Below are positions 26,631 to 37,036 of a stretch of 64,000 nucleotides of DNA, in pieces. A program made the translations under genes and the position numbers. The stretch comes from Stutzerimonas nitrititolerans (GTDB lineage Bacteria > Pseudomonadota > Gammaproteobacteria > Pseudomonadales > Pseudomonadaceae): contig NZ_RFFL01000001.1 of the NCBI RefSeq assembly GCF_003696285.1, forward strand, positions 62,001 through 126,000. Direction: 5' to 3'. How positions within the stretch are numbered: position 1 is the stretch's first letter; each line of letters begins with the position of its first letter. The notes beneath the pieces are model-generated. The model searched no databases. It was not told the DNA's origin and worked only from the letters and a program-made list of their open reading frames with translations.

Positions 26631-27564
26631 CCGTCAGCCGCTCCGACTGAGGACGATACCTGGCACTGTACATCCGGCATTCCGCGACCAGCGCGAGCAG
26701 GTTGGGGTCGCGCTCCTTGGCTTTCAGGAAGACCACGCCGATCTGTTGCTGCAGGCGATAACGAGCCTGCAGCGGGATCAGGCGGATGCGGTTCTCGTAC
26801 ACCGCCGCGACCCGCCCGGGAAGCAGGGCGTAGCCGACGCCGGAGCTGACCATGCTCAGCAGCGTGAAGATGTCGTTGACCTGCATGCCCACATTCGGCT
26901 CGAAGCCGGCCTGGCCGAATACCCGGGCACTGTCGCGGTGGGTGGCGAAACCCTGGGTGAGGGTGATGAAGGTGGCATCGCGCAGGTCGGCCAGATCCAC
27001 CTCTGCCTGTTCGGCGAAGGGCGAATCGGCGGGTACCGCGAGAAAGATGTCGTCGGCGAACAGCAGCAACTGCTCGCAGTCGGGGTTGATCAGGCTGTCG
27101 TCGAGGGAGATCAGGATGGCGTCCAGCTCCATGTTCTTCAGCTTGTAGAGCAGGTCGACGTTGGAACCGAGGATCAGGTCGATGTTGAGCTCGCTGCGGC
27201 GCAGCTTGAGTCCCATGATCAGCTGCGGCACGGTCTTCACTGTCAGCGAATAGAGCGCGCCGAGCTTGAACCGCTCCGCCGAGAAGCCGGCTGCTTCGCG
27301 CGTCTGGCGCACGGTTTCGACCACGTCCTTGACCAGCAGCTGGGCCCGTTCCTCCAGCACGAAGGCGCTTTCCAGCGGGATCAGATTGCGTCCCTCGCGC
27401 TTGAACAGCGGGCAGCGCAGCGCGCTTTCCAGCGAATGGATGGCGCGGTGCACGCTGACATTGCTGGTGTTCAGCTCGGCAGCCGCCTTGCTCAGGCTGC
27501 CACTGCGCATGAAGGCCAGAAACACCTCCAGCTTCTTCAGGGTCAGTTCTTCGTCGATCTGCAT
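26623..27564 (-). CDS. LysR family regulator, probable malonate regulator MdcR
   Basis: 313 residues. An N-terminal winged helix-turn-helix (LKKLEVFLAFMRSGSLSKAA, then NTSNVSVHRAIHSLE) is followed by a periplasmic-binding-protein-like effector domain. The start at 27564 begins MQIDEELTLKKLEVF; longer versions would extend into the divergent recC promoter. The sequence resembles my memory of MdcR regulators of malonate decarboxylase operons, and no other LysR gene lies near mdc. It lies upstream of dctPQM on the same strand, 173 bp away, and its 3' end overlaps the predicted dctP operator. The MdcR identity is inference. Confidence 0.85.
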   Translation of the reverse strand: MQIDEELTLKKLEVFLAFMRSGSLSKAAAELNTSNVSVHRAIHSLESALRCPLFKREGRNLIPLESAFVLEERAQLLVKDVVETVRQTREAAGFSAERFKLGALYSLTVKTVPQLIMGLKLRRSELNIDLILGSNVDLLYKLKNMELDAILISLDDSLINPDCEQLLLFADDIFLAVPADSPFAEQAEVDLADLRDATFITLTQGFATHRDSARVFGQAGFEPNVGMQVNDIFTLLSMVSSGVGYALLPGRVAAVYENRIRLIPLQARYRLQQQIGVVFLKAKERDPNLLALVAECRMYSARYRPQSERLTDR

Positions 27565-27742
27565 GGGCGGTCGCTCGAGTCGATGGCCCTCGATTATGAC
27601 CCAATCGAACCCGCAGTCCGGAAGCCCATCGCGGTTCTGGCCGCCGTCCACCCATGCTTGTGCCGCGAGAATTCGTCTGACGCGACGCAGTCTGACGCCG
27701 AATGTACGACAATGGCCCACCCCAGCCGCCGAGACGAGCCCC

Positions 27743-30700
27743 ATGCGCGACGAGCAGACCCTGACCCCCGGAATGATGGTGGTGCACGGCAACCGCCTGG
27801 AGGAGTTGCGCGAGCTGGCGGTGGCCTGGATGCAGCGCCATCCGCTGGCGCCACTGGAGAACGAGGTGGTGCTGGTGCAGAGCAACGGCATCGCCCAGTG
27901 GCTCAAGCTGGCGCTGGCCGAACAGTCCGGTTGTGGCATCGCCGCGGCGATCCAGCTGGAGCTGCCGGCGCGCTTTCTCTGGCAGAGCTACCGAGCGGTG
28001 CTGGGCAGCGACGAGATTCCCCAGCAGTCGCCGCTGGACAAGGCGCCGCTGACCTGGCGCCTGGTGCGGCTGCTGCCCGCATTGCTGCAGGACCAGGCCT
28101 TCGCCCCGCTGCGGCGCTTTCTCGCCGACGACGCCGACCTGCGCAAGCGCCACCAGTTGGCCGAGCGCCTGGCAGATCTGTTCGACCAGTACCAGGTCTA
28201 TCGCGCCGACTGGCTGGCCGACTGGGCCGAAGGCCGCGACCAGCTGCGTACCTCGCGCGACGGCGCGCGGCCGCTGGACGAGTCGGTGCGCTGGCAGCCG
28301 GCGCTGTGGCGCGCGCTGCTGGAAGATGTCGGCGCCGAGCAGCTGGCCGGCAGCCGCGCCGGGGTACATCCGCGCTTCGTCGAGCGCCTGCGCCAGATGG
28401 AGGCGCGCCCGGCCGGGCTGCCGCGGCGGGTGGTGGTGTTCGGCATTTCCTCGCTGCCGGCCCAGGCCGTGGAGGCGCTGGCAGCCATGGCGCGCTTCAC
28501 CCAGGTGCTGCTCTGCGTGCACAACCCCTGTCGCCATCACTGGGGCGATATCGTTCCCGACCAGGACCTGCTGCGCCACCAGTACCGCCGCCAGCAGCGC
28601 AAGGGCGGCATGGCGCCGGGGCTGTCCAGCGAGGCGCTGCACCAGCACGCCCACCCATTGCTGGCGGCCTGGGGCAAGCAGGGCCGCGATTACATCAACC
28701 TGCTGGACATGTACGACGAACCGGAGCATTACCGCGAGCGCTTCGCGGCGGCCGGCCAGCGCATCGACCTGTTCGGCGAAGGTGATACCCGGCATCTGCT
28801 CGGCCAGCTGCAGGACGACATCCTCGACCTGCGCCCGCTGGCCGAGACGCGTGCCAGCTGGCCGCCGGTCGAACCGGCTGAGGATCGGTCGATCCGCTTC
28901 CACATCGCCCACAGCGCCCAGCGCGAGGTGGAGATCCTGCACGACCAGCTGCTGGCGCATTTCAGCCGCGACGCCAGCCTGCGCCCGCGGGAAATCATCG
29001 TCATGGTGCCGGACATCAACCGCTACGCACCGCATATCCAGGCGGTGTTCGGCCAGTTCGCCCAGGACGACCCGCGCTACATCCCCTTCACCCTCGCCGA
29101 CCAGGGTCAGCGCGGCCGCGAGCCGCTGCTGATCGCCCTGGAGCATCTGCTCAAGCTGCCGGAGGGCCGCCTGACCGTCAGCGAGGTGCTCGACCTGCTC
29201 GACGTGCCGGCCCTGCGTGCGCGCTTCGGCATCGAGCAAAACGATTTGCCGACGCTGCACCGCTGGATCGAGGGCGCCGGCATCCGCTGGGGCCTGGACG
29301 GCGAACGCCGCGCGGCCTTCGGCCTGGACCCGAGCCTGGAGCAGAACACCTGGCGCTTCGGCCTGCGACGCATGCTGCTCGGCTATGCGGTGGGCCGCGG
29401 CGAAGCCTGCGCCGGCATCGAGCCCTACGACGAGATCGGCGGCCTGGACGCCGCGCTGATCGGTCCGCTGGTGCGCCTGCTGGACGCGCTCGATCAACTG
29501 CATCGGCAACTCGATCAGGCCGTGAGCCCGGCCCGCTGGGGCAAAATCCTGCGCGAGCTGCTGGCGGCCTTCTTCCTCCCCTGCGGCGAACGCGACGAGG
29601 TGCTGCTGGGCCAGCTGAACGACGGCCTGGAAACCTGGCTGGAGCTCTGCGCCGAGGTGATGCTGGAAGAGCCGCTGCCGCTCACCGTGGTGCGCGAGGC
29701 CTGGCTCGGCGCGCTCGACCAGGGTCGCCTGAGCCAGCGCTTCCTGACCGGCGCGGTGAATTTCTGCACGCTGATGCCGATGCGCGCGATTCCCTTCCGG
29801 CTGGTCTGCCTGCTGGGCATGAACGACGGCGACTACCCGCGCAGTGTGCCGCCGGTGGACTTCGATCTGATGGCCGGCGATTACCGGCCCGGCGACCGCT
29901 CGCGGCGCGAGGACGACCGCTACCTGCTGCTCGAGGCGCTGCTGTCCGCCCGCGACCAGCTCTACGTCAGCTGGGTCGGCCGCAGCATCCGCGACAACAG
30001 CGAGCGGCCCGCGTCGGTGCTGCTCGGCCAGTTGCGCGATCACCTGGCGGCGGGCTGGCGCCTGGCCGGCGAGGGTGAGCTGCTGTCGGCGCTGACCACC
30101 GAGCACCCGCTGCAACCCTTCAGCCGCCGCTATTTCGAAGGCGACGGGGCGCTGTTCAGCTATGCCCACGAATGGGCGCGGTTGCATCAGCCGGCCGCGC
30201 TGCCATCGACCGCAGCGGCACTGCCGCCATTCGAGCCGGACGATGCACTGAGCCTGGAAAGCCTGATGGGGTTCCTGCGCTATCCGGTGCGGCACTTCTT
30301 CACCCAGCGGCTCAAGGTGCACCTGGACGAGGAGGTGCAGGAGCAGCTCGACGAGGAGCCCTTCGGCATCGACGGCTTGCAGCGCTACGGCTTGCAACAG
30401 GCGCTGCTGGCCGACGCCAGCCTGGCGCTGGAAGGCGGTGCCGATATCGAACAGGCGCTGCAGGCCGGCGCGCGGCGCCTGCAACGCAGCGGTCGGTTGC
30501 CACTGGCCGGCTTTGGCGAGCGCCTGCGCGATGAGGTGCTGGCGCCGCTGCCGGAGCAGATGCAGCGCTACCAGGCCTTCTGTGAGCTGTGGCCGGAGCG
30601 CCTGGATTCTCCCGCGGCGCTGGCCTTCGAGCATGCCGGCGTCGAGTTGCAGGGCTGGCTCGGCGGCTTGCGCCGACGCCCCGGCGATTCGCAACTGCTG

Positions 30701-31186
30701 CGCCTGGAACTGCAGCCCGGCGGCCTCAAGCGCGGCGAGAGCTGGAAGTGGCATCGCCTGCTGCGGCCCTGGGTGGTGCAGGTGACGGCGGCGGCCTGCG
30801 GGCTGCCGCTGACCACGGTGCTGATCGGCGAGGACGTGAGCGTGCAGTTCGAGCCGGTCGAGCCGGAGCAGGCCCGCGCCATCCTGCGCGGCTGGCTGGA
30901 GGCCTGGCGCGCCGGGATGAACGCGCCGTTGCCGGTGGCGCTGAACACCGCCATCGCCTGGCTGAGCGCCGAGGATGAGGAAAAAGCCGAAAAGGCCGCT
31001 CGCGACACCTTTGAGGGCAGCTACAACCGCAGCGGCGAAGTGACCGGCTGCGCCAGCCTGGCGCGGCAGTTCCCGGATCTCGCCAACCTGCTGGCCGACG
31101 GCGATTTCACCGAATGGGCCCACGTGCTCTACCAATCACTGCTCAGCGCCCGATTCGCCGCGCTCAAGGAGCAAGCCCAGGCATGA
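27743..31186 (+). CDS. recC: exodeoxyribonuclease V gamma subunit RecC
   Basis: 1147 residues, the family length. The start MRDEQTLTPGMMVVHGNRLEE at 27743 precedes the RecC N-terminal NRLEELRELAVAWMQ. Typical RecC stretches include VLVQSNGIAQWLKLALAE, MVPDINRYAPHIQAVFG and LLGMNDGDYPRS. RecC holds the complex together, splits the duplex and recognises Chi. It is the first gene of recC-recB-recD, whose members overlap by 4 bp each, so they are cotranscribed and translationally coupled. It is divergent from the LysR gene across 178 bp. Confidence 0.96.
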   Translation: MRDEQTLTPGMMVVHGNRLEELRELAVAWMQRHPLAPLENEVVLVQSNGIAQWLKLALAEQSGCGIAAAIQLELPARFLWQSYRAVLGSDEIPQQSPLDKAPLTWRLVRLLPALLQDQAFAPLRRFLADDADLRKRHQLAERLADLFDQYQVYRADWLADWAEGRDQLRTSRDGARPLDESVRWQPALWRALLEDVGAEQLAGSRAGVHPRFVERLRQMEARPAGLPRRVVVFGISSLPAQAVEALAAMARFTQVLLCVHNPCRHHWGDIVPDQDLLRHQYRRQQRKGGMAPGLSSEALHQHAHPLLAAWGKQGRDYINLLDMYDEPEHYRERFAAAGQRIDLFGEGDTRHLLGQLQDDILDLRPLAETRASWPPVEPAEDRSIRFHIAHSAQREVEILHDQLLAHFSRDASLRPREIIVMVPDINRYAPHIQAVFGQFAQDDPRYIPFTLADQGQRGREPLLIALEHLLKLPEGRLTVSEVLDLLDVPALRARFGIEQNDLPTLHRWIEGAGIRWGLDGERRAAFGLDPSLEQNTWRFGLRRMLLGYAVGRGEACAGIEPYDEIGGLDAALIGPLVRLLDALDQLHRQLDQAVSPARWGKILRELLAAFFLPCGERDEVLLGQLNDGLETWLELCAEVMLEEPLPLTVVREAWLGALDQGRLSQRFLTGAVNFCTLMPMRAIPFRLVCLLGMNDGDYPRSVPPVDFDLMAGDYRPGDRSRREDDRYLLLEALLSARDQLYVSWVGRSIRDNSERPASVLLGQLRDHLAAGWRLAGEGELLSALTTEHPLQPFSRRYFEGDGALFSYAHEWARLHQPAALPSTAAALPPFEPDDALSLESLMGFLRYPVRHFFTQRLKVHLDEEVQEQLDEEPFGIDGLQRYGLQQALLADASLALEGGADIEQALQAGARRLQRSGRLPLAGFGERLRDEVLAPLPEQMQRYQAFCELWPERLDSPAALAFEHAGVELQGWLGGLRRRPGDSQLLRLELQPGGLKRGESWKWHRLLRPWVVQVTAAACGLPLTTVLIGEDVSVQFEPVEPEQARAILRGWLEAWRAGMNAPLPVALNTAIAWLSAEDEEKAEKAARDTFEGSYNRSGEVTGCASLARQFPDLANLLADGDFTEWAHVLYQSLLSARFAALKEQAQA

Positions 31187-34100
31187 ACGCAGACACCCGT
31201 CCCCTGGCATTGCGCTTCCCGCTGCACGGCAGCCGCCTGATCGAGGCCAGCGCCGGTACCGGCAAGACCTTCACCATCTCTGCGCTTTATTTGCGCCTGG
31301 TGCTCGGTCACGGCGGCGAGCAGGCTTTCGCCCGCGAACTGCTGCCGCCGGAAATCCTCGTGGTGACCTTCACCGACGCCGCCACCCGCGAGCTGCGCGA
31401 CCGCATCCGTGCGCGGCTGGTGGAGGCGGCGCGGGTCTTTCGCGAGGAAGCGGAGGGCGACGACCTGCTGCGCCAGTTGCGCGCCGACTTCCCGCCCGAG
31501 CGCTGGCCGGCCTGCGCCTGCCGCCTGGACATCGCCGCGCAGTGGATGGACGAGGCCGCCGTTTCCACCATCCACGGCTGGTGCCAGCGCATGCTGCGCG
31601 AGCACGCCTTCGACAGCGGCAGCCTGTTCACCCTGACCCTGGAAACCGACCACAGCGAACTGCTCGCCCAGGTGGCGCGCGACTACTGGCGGCTGCACTG
31701 CTATCCGCTGCAGGGCGATGCACTGAGCTGGGTGATGAACCGCTGGGGCCATCCCGACAACCTGCTGCGCAGCGTGCGGCCGCTGTTCGGCGAGCGCGCC
31801 GCAGCCGGCGAAACCAGCCTGGCGACGTTGCTGGATGCCGCCCTGCAGGAACAGGCGCGGGCGCTCAAGGCGCTCAAGGAAGGCTGGTGCGAATGGGCCG
31901 ACGAGATCCGCCAGTTGCTGGATCAGGCGGTGGCGGACAAGGTCGTCGACGGGCGCAAGATCCAGGCGCGCTATTACCAGAACTGGTGCGAGAAGCTGCG
32001 CCACTGGTCGCTGGGCGACGAAGCCGCGCTGGACCTGGGCACCGGTTTCACCCGACTGACCCCCGAGGGCCTGGCCGAATGCTGGAAGCAGGGCTCGCCG
32101 CCACGGCACCCGGCGCTGGAGGCGATGTGCGAGCTGCCCAGGCGCCTCAGGCAACTGGCCGGCCCCGACGAGGCGGCGCGCCGCCATGCCGCCGCCTGGA
32201 TCTGCCAGCGCTTCGAGCAGGAGAAGCGCCAGCGCGCCGAGATGGGCTTCGACGACATGCTCACCCGCCTCGACGCCGCGCTGCAGAGCGACAACGGCGA
32301 GCGCCTGGCCCAGGTGATCCGCACGCAGTTCCCGGTGGCCCTGATCGACGAATTCCAGGACACCGACCCGCTGCAATACCGCATCTTCGACCGCATCTAC
32401 GCCATCGAGGACAACCGTCCCGACTGCGGCCTGTTCCTGATCGGCGATCCCAAGCAGGCGATCTATGCCTTCCGCGGCGCCGACATCCACACCTACCTGC
32501 GCGCGCGGCGGGCGATGACCGGCCGGCTGGACGACCTGGACACCAACTTCCGCTCCAGCCAGCCGATGGTCGATGCGGTCAACCGGCTGTTCCAGCAAGC
32601 CGAGGCGCGCAGCGAAGGGCAGGGCGCCTTCCTCTTCCGCGAGGGTGCGGACAATCCGCTGCCTTTCTCCCGCGTCAAGGCGCGTGGGCGCGAGGAGCGC
32701 TGGCAGGTCGCGGGGCAGACACCGCCGGCCCTGACGCTCTGGCAGTTGCCGAGCGCCGAGCCACTGGCCAATACCTTCTATCGCCGCGAGATGGCCGCGC
32801 GTGCCGCCAGTGAGATCACCCGCCTGCTGGTGCTCGGCCAGCAGGGCGAGGCAGGTTTCGCCAGGGCGGGTGAACTCGCCCCGCTCAAGCCCAGCGATAT
32901 CGCCGTGCTGGTGCGCGACGGCAGCGAAGCCCAGGCGATCCGCGGCGAGCTGGCCCGGTGCGGGGTGCGCAGCGTCTACCTGTCCGACAAGGATTCGGTG
33001 CTTGCCAGCCAGGAGGCCCGCGACCTCCTGCTGTGGCTGCGCGCCTGCGCCGAGCCGGACGTCGACCGCCGCCTGCGTGCGGCGCTGGCTAGCCGCAGCC
33101 TGGGCCTGGAACTGGCCGAGCTGGAGCAGCTGAACCAGAACGAACGCGTCTGGGAACGCCGGGTCATGCAGTTTCGCGACTACCACCAGCGCTGGCAGCG
33201 CCAGGGCGTGCTGCCGATGCTGCGCCAGCTACTGCATGACTTCGGCCTGCCGCAGCGACTGATGCAGCGCAGCGACGGCGAGCGCGCCCTGACCAACCTG
33301 CTGCACCTGGCCGAGCTGCTGCAGCAAGCCGCCGCCGAGCTGGACGGCGAACAGGCGCTGATCCGCCATCTCGCCGCCCTGCTGGCGGGCGAGGGTGCGG
33401 CGGCCGAGGAACAGGTGCTGCGTCTGGAAAGCGATGCCGCGCTGGTGCGCGTGGTGACCATCCACAAATCCAAGGGCCTGGAATACCCGCTGGTGTTCCT
33501 GCCGTTCATCTGCAGCTTCCGCCCCGCCGAGGGCGGCCGGCCGCTGCAGCTGCAGGACGGCGACAGCCGGCGGCTGGTGCTGGAACCGGACGAGGAGGAT
33601 ATCGAGCGGGCCGACCGCGAGCGCCTCGGCGAGGACCTGCGCCTGCTCTACGTCGCCTTGACCCGTGCCCGCCACGCCTGCTGGCTGGGCATCGCCGACC
33701 TGAAGAAGGGCAACGCCAAGGCCTCGCTGCTGCACCGTTCGGCGCTGGGCTACCTGCTCGGCGGCGGCCAGCCATTGAGTGCCAGCGGCTTGCTCGCCAG
33801 CTGGCTCGAACCCCTGGAAAAACCCGGCGAATGCCTGCTGCGGCCGGCCCCGGAAGCGAACGACTCAAGCTACCGGGAAGCGACGCTGGAGCAGGCCGAG
33901 CCATCCTGGCCGACGCCTGCCCGGCGCGCCGCCGAGCACTGGTGGATCGCCTCCTACAGTGCCCTGCGCACCGGCGACAGCCTGGAGTCGCCGATCGAGC
34001 GTTTCGATGATGCCGCGCCGGAAAACCCGGCCGCGCAGAAGGCCGCCGACGACGAGCGCGAGAGTGCGCCCGTGGTGGGGCCGGTCGGCCTGGCCGGCAG

Positions 34101-34839
34101 CCTGCACCTGTTCCCGCGCGGGCCGAACCCCGGCACCTTCCTCCACGGTCTGCTGGAAATGGCCGGCCGCGACGGCTTCGCCCAGGTCGCCAGCGATCCC
34201 GCCGCGCTGCGCGAACAGATCGCCCGACGCTGCCAGCGGCGTGGGCTGGATGCCTGGATCGAGCCCCTGAACAGCTGGCTCGGCAGCTTGCTGACCACGC
34301 CGCTGAAGCTGGAAGGCGACGCGCGCGTGTCGCTCGCCGAGCTCACCGTCTACCAACCGGAGCTGGAATTCTGGTTCGAGACCCAGCGCGTCGACGTACG
34401 CCAGATCGATACCCTGGTACAGCGCCACGTGCTGCTCGGCGTGCCACGCCCGGCGCTGCTGCCGGACCGGCTCAACGGCATGTTCAAGGGCTTCATCGAT
34501 CTGGTGTTCGAGCACCAGGGGCGCTACTACGTGGTGGACTACAAGTCCAACTGGCTGGGCGAGGGCGACGCCGCCTATACCGACGAGGCCATGCAGGCCA
34601 CGGTCGCCAGCCATCGCTACGACCTGCAATACGTGCTCTACCTGCTGGCGCTGCACCGCCAGCTGCAACTGCGCCTGCCCGATTACGATTACGAGCGTCA
34701 CGTGGGCGGCGCGCTCTACCTGTTCCTGCGCGGCAGCCGCGCGCCGGGGCAGGGCATCCACCGGGCGCGGCCGCCGCGCGAACTGATCGAGGCCCTCGAT
34801 GCGCTGTTCAAGGGCCAGATGCTGGAGGTGAGCGCATGA
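31183..34839 (+). CDS. recB: exodeoxyribonuclease V beta subunit RecB
   Basis: 1218 residues. UvrD-type helicase: Walker A ASAGTGKTFTI near residue 22, LIDEFQDTDPLQYRIFD (motif II), LIGDPKQAIYAFRGADI (motif III), TIHKSKGLEYPLVFLP (motif V) and LLYVALTRARHACWLG (motif VI). The C-terminal nuclease motif VVDYKSNWLG is near residue 1117 and supplies metal-binding Asp and Lys. It is a 3'-5' helicase and the sole nuclease of RecBCD, acting in double-strand break repair and degradation of linear DNA. The ATG overlaps the recC stop. Confidence 0.97.
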   Translation: MNADTRPLALRFPLHGSRLIEASAGTGKTFTISALYLRLVLGHGGEQAFARELLPPEILVVTFTDAATRELRDRIRARLVEAARVFREEAEGDDLLRQLRADFPPERWPACACRLDIAAQWMDEAAVSTIHGWCQRMLREHAFDSGSLFTLTLETDHSELLAQVARDYWRLHCYPLQGDALSWVMNRWGHPDNLLRSVRPLFGERAAAGETSLATLLDAALQEQARALKALKEGWCEWADEIRQLLDQAVADKVVDGRKIQARYYQNWCEKLRHWSLGDEAALDLGTGFTRLTPEGLAECWKQGSPPRHPALEAMCELPRRLRQLAGPDEAARRHAAAWICQRFEQEKRQRAEMGFDDMLTRLDAALQSDNGERLAQVIRTQFPVALIDEFQDTDPLQYRIFDRIYAIEDNRPDCGLFLIGDPKQAIYAFRGADIHTYLRARRAMTGRLDDLDTNFRSSQPMVDAVNRLFQQAEARSEGQGAFLFREGADNPLPFSRVKARGREERWQVAGQTPPALTLWQLPSAEPLANTFYRREMAARAASEITRLLVLGQQGEAGFARAGELAPLKPSDIAVLVRDGSEAQAIRGELARCGVRSVYLSDKDSVLASQEARDLLLWLRACAEPDVDRRLRAALASRSLGLELAELEQLNQNERVWERRVMQFRDYHQRWQRQGVLPMLRQLLHDFGLPQRLMQRSDGERALTNLLHLAELLQQAAAELDGEQALIRHLAALLAGEGAAAEEQVLRLESDAALVRVVTIHKSKGLEYPLVFLPFICSFRPAEGGRPLQLQDGDSRRLVLEPDEEDIERADRERLGEDLRLLYVALTRARHACWLGIADLKKGNAKASLLHRSALGYLLGGGQPLSASGLLASWLEPLEKPGECLLRPAPEANDSSYREATLEQAEPSWPTPARRAAEHWWIASYSALRTGDSLESPIERFDDAAPENPAAQKAADDERESAPVVGPVGLAGSLHLFPRGPNPGTFLHGLLEMAGRDGFAQVASDPAALREQIARRCQRRGLDAWIEPLNSWLGSLLTTPLKLEGDARVSLAELTVYQPELEFWFETQRVDVRQIDTLVQRHVLLGVPRPALLPDRLNGMFKGFIDLVFEHQGRYYVVDYKSNWLGEGDAAYTDEAMQATVASHRYDLQYVLYLLALHRQLQLRLPDYDYERHVGGALYLFLRGSRAPGQGIHRARPPRELIEALDALFKGQMLEVSA

Positions 34840-36932
34840 GCGAACAACTGTCCCTGCTGGACCAGCCGCCTGCGCCTATGCCTGAACTGCAGAATGCCGC
34901 GAGCCTGTTGGCATTGCTCGACGCCTGGGTCGAGCATGGCTGGCTGCGGGCGCTGGATCGTGCGCTGGCGGGCTTCTGCTTGGAACTGGATGGCAACAGC
35001 TCGCCGCTGGTGCTGCTCTCCGCAGCGCTGGTTAGCCATCAACTGGGCCATGGTCACGTCTGCCTGGACCTGGCCGTCACCCTCGCCAGCCCGGATTTCG
35101 CCTTATCGCTGCCGCCCGAGGGCGACGAAGGCAGTCGCGCACGCCTGCCGTCGGAACTGCTCGCCAGCGTCGAACTGGCCGACTGGCGTGCGGCATTGGC
35201 CGGTAGCGCGCTGGTGGCGAGCGGCGGCGATGACGGCATCGAGGCGCCGCTGGTGCTGCACGGCGAGCGCCTTTACCTGCGCCGTTACTGGAATTACGAG
35301 CGCGCCGTGGCCACGGCCATCGGCATGCGCCTCGACGATATCCAGACCGTGCCGGTCGACCTGTCCCAGGCGCTGCAACGGCTGTTCCCCGCGCCGCCGG
35401 TGATCGACGGCCAGCGCCAGATCGACTGGCAGAAACTCGCCTGCGCCCTGGCCGCCCGGGGCAGCTTCAGCCTGATCACCGGCGGCCCCGGCACCGGCAA
35501 GACCACCACCGTGGTGCGCCTGCTGGCGCTGCTGCAGGAGCCGGCGCTGACCGCGGGCCAGCCGCTGCGCATCCGCCTCGCGGCGCCCACCGGCAAGGCG
35601 GCGGCACGGCTGACCGAATCCATTGGCGGGCAGGTCGCCTCGCTGCCGGTGGCCGAGGCGGTCAAGCAGGAAATCCCCAGCGAAGTCACCACCCTGCACC
35701 GCCTGCTCGGCAGCCGCCCGGACAGCAGGCACTTCCGCCACCACGCCGGCAATCCGCTGGCGCTGGACGTGCTGGTGGTGGACGAAGCCTCGATGATCGA
35801 CCTGGAAATGATGGCCTGCCTGCTCGACGCCCTGCCGCGTCACGCCCGGCTGATCCTGCTCGGCGACAAGGACCAGCTCGCCTCGGTGGAAGCCGGCGGC
35901 CTGCTCGGCGACCTGTGCCGCGATGCCGAGGGCGGTTTCTACGATTCTCAGACCCGCGCCTGGCTCGAAGAGGTGGGCGGCGAATGCCTCGCCGAGGCCG
36001 GCCTGCAACCCGGCGACGGCCGCCAGCCCCTGGCCCAGCGCACCGTGATGCTGCGCCACTCGCGGCGGTTCGGCAGCGCCTCGGGCATCGGTCGCCTGGC
36101 CCGCGCGGTCAACGCCCGTGCCGCAACCCAGGCGCGCGAAGTGTTCGGCGACGGCTTCGCCGACCTCAACCTGCTGCGCCTGCGTGGCGAGCAGGACGGC
36201 GCGCTGGAGCGATTGCTGCTGGACGGCTTCGGTGAAGCCCGCGGCTACGCCCATTACCTGCAAAAGCTGCACGCCACCCGCCCCGATGCGAACTGCCCGG
36301 TCGAGGACTCTGCCTGGCAAACCTGGGCCGCCGGTGTGCTCGAGGCGTTCGACAGCTTCCAGCTGCTCTGCGCCGTGCGCAGAGGCCCCTGGGGCGTGGA
36401 AGGGCTCAACCCGCGTATTGCCGGGATGCTCCAGCGGCGCGGTCTGCTGGAAGCCGACTCCGGCTGGTACGAAGGCCGCCCGGTGTTGGTGGTGCGCAAC
36501 GACTACAGCCTGGGCCTGATGAACGGCGACATCGGCATTGCCCTGCGCCTGCCCGAACCCGCCGAAGCGCCCGGTGCCGCGCCCAATCAGGTATTACGCG
36601 TAGCCTTCCCGCGCAACGACGGCTCCGGCACGCTGCGCTTTATCCTGCCCAGCCGCCTCAACGCCGTGGAAACGGTGTTCGCCATGACCGTACACAAATC
36701 CCAGGGCTCGGAATTCGCCCACACCGCGCTGATCCTGCCCGACACCCTCAACCCGGTCCTGACCAAGGAACTGCTCTACACCGGCATCACCCGCGCCCGC
36801 CACTGGTTCAGCCTGATCGAAACCCGCCCGGGCATCTTCGACGAAGCCGTGCAGCGGCAGGTGGCGCGACGGAGTGGGTTGATGGATGGGTTGAGCCAGA
36901 GGGCGGAAGCCGCGGTATGGACCATCGGCTAA
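34836..36932 (+). CDS. recD: exodeoxyribonuclease V alpha subunit RecD
   Basis: 698 residues. Superfamily 1B helicase: Walker A GGPGTGKTTTV near residue 215, VVDEASMIDLEMM (motif II), LLGDKDQLASVEAGG (motif III) and AMTVHKSQGSEFAH with LLYTGITRARHWFSL near the C-terminus. It is the 5'-3' motor of RecBCD and regulates nuclease activity before Chi. The start overlaps recB (ATGA). It is somewhat longer than E. coli RecD (about 608 residues), mainly in the N-terminal domain and in an insertion around residues 370-395. Confidence 0.96.
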   Translation: MSEQLSLLDQPPAPMPELQNAASLLALLDAWVEHGWLRALDRALAGFCLELDGNSSPLVLLSAALVSHQLGHGHVCLDLAVTLASPDFALSLPPEGDEGSRARLPSELLASVELADWRAALAGSALVASGGDDGIEAPLVLHGERLYLRRYWNYERAVATAIGMRLDDIQTVPVDLSQALQRLFPAPPVIDGQRQIDWQKLACALAARGSFSLITGGPGTGKTTTVVRLLALLQEPALTAGQPLRIRLAAPTGKAAARLTESIGGQVASLPVAEAVKQEIPSEVTTLHRLLGSRPDSRHFRHHAGNPLALDVLVVDEASMIDLEMMACLLDALPRHARLILLGDKDQLASVEAGGLLGDLCRDAEGGFYDSQTRAWLEEVGGECLAEAGLQPGDGRQPLAQRTVMLRHSRRFGSASGIGRLARAVNARAATQAREVFGDGFADLNLLRLRGEQDGALERLLLDGFGEARGYAHYLQKLHATRPDANCPVEDSAWQTWAAGVLEAFDSFQLLCAVRRGPWGVEGLNPRIAGMLQRRGLLEADSGWYEGRPVLVVRNDYSLGLMNGDIGIALRLPEPAEAPGAAPNQVLRVAFPRNDGSGTLRFILPSRLNAVETVFAMTVHKSQGSEFAHTALILPDTLNPVLTKELLYTGITRARHWFSLIETRPGIFDEAVQRQVARRSGLMDGLSQRAEAAVWTIG

Positions 36933-37036
36933 TGGCGATTGAATGTCACAGGTTTATCCGCGAGCATATGCAGCTTCTGCTGCGACGCGTGCAGGCAGCA
37001 GGAAAGATGTCGTCTGTTAATTGGAATGGAAGCCTT

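Noticed and set aside
26612-31135. A 1507-codon open frame on the minus strand opposite recC and the LysR gene
   Set aside because: It is antisense to clear RecC motifs, its composition is low in structure (Gln, Ala, Arg, His-rich), and it arises from GC-rich third positions. The real genes are the LysR gene and recC.
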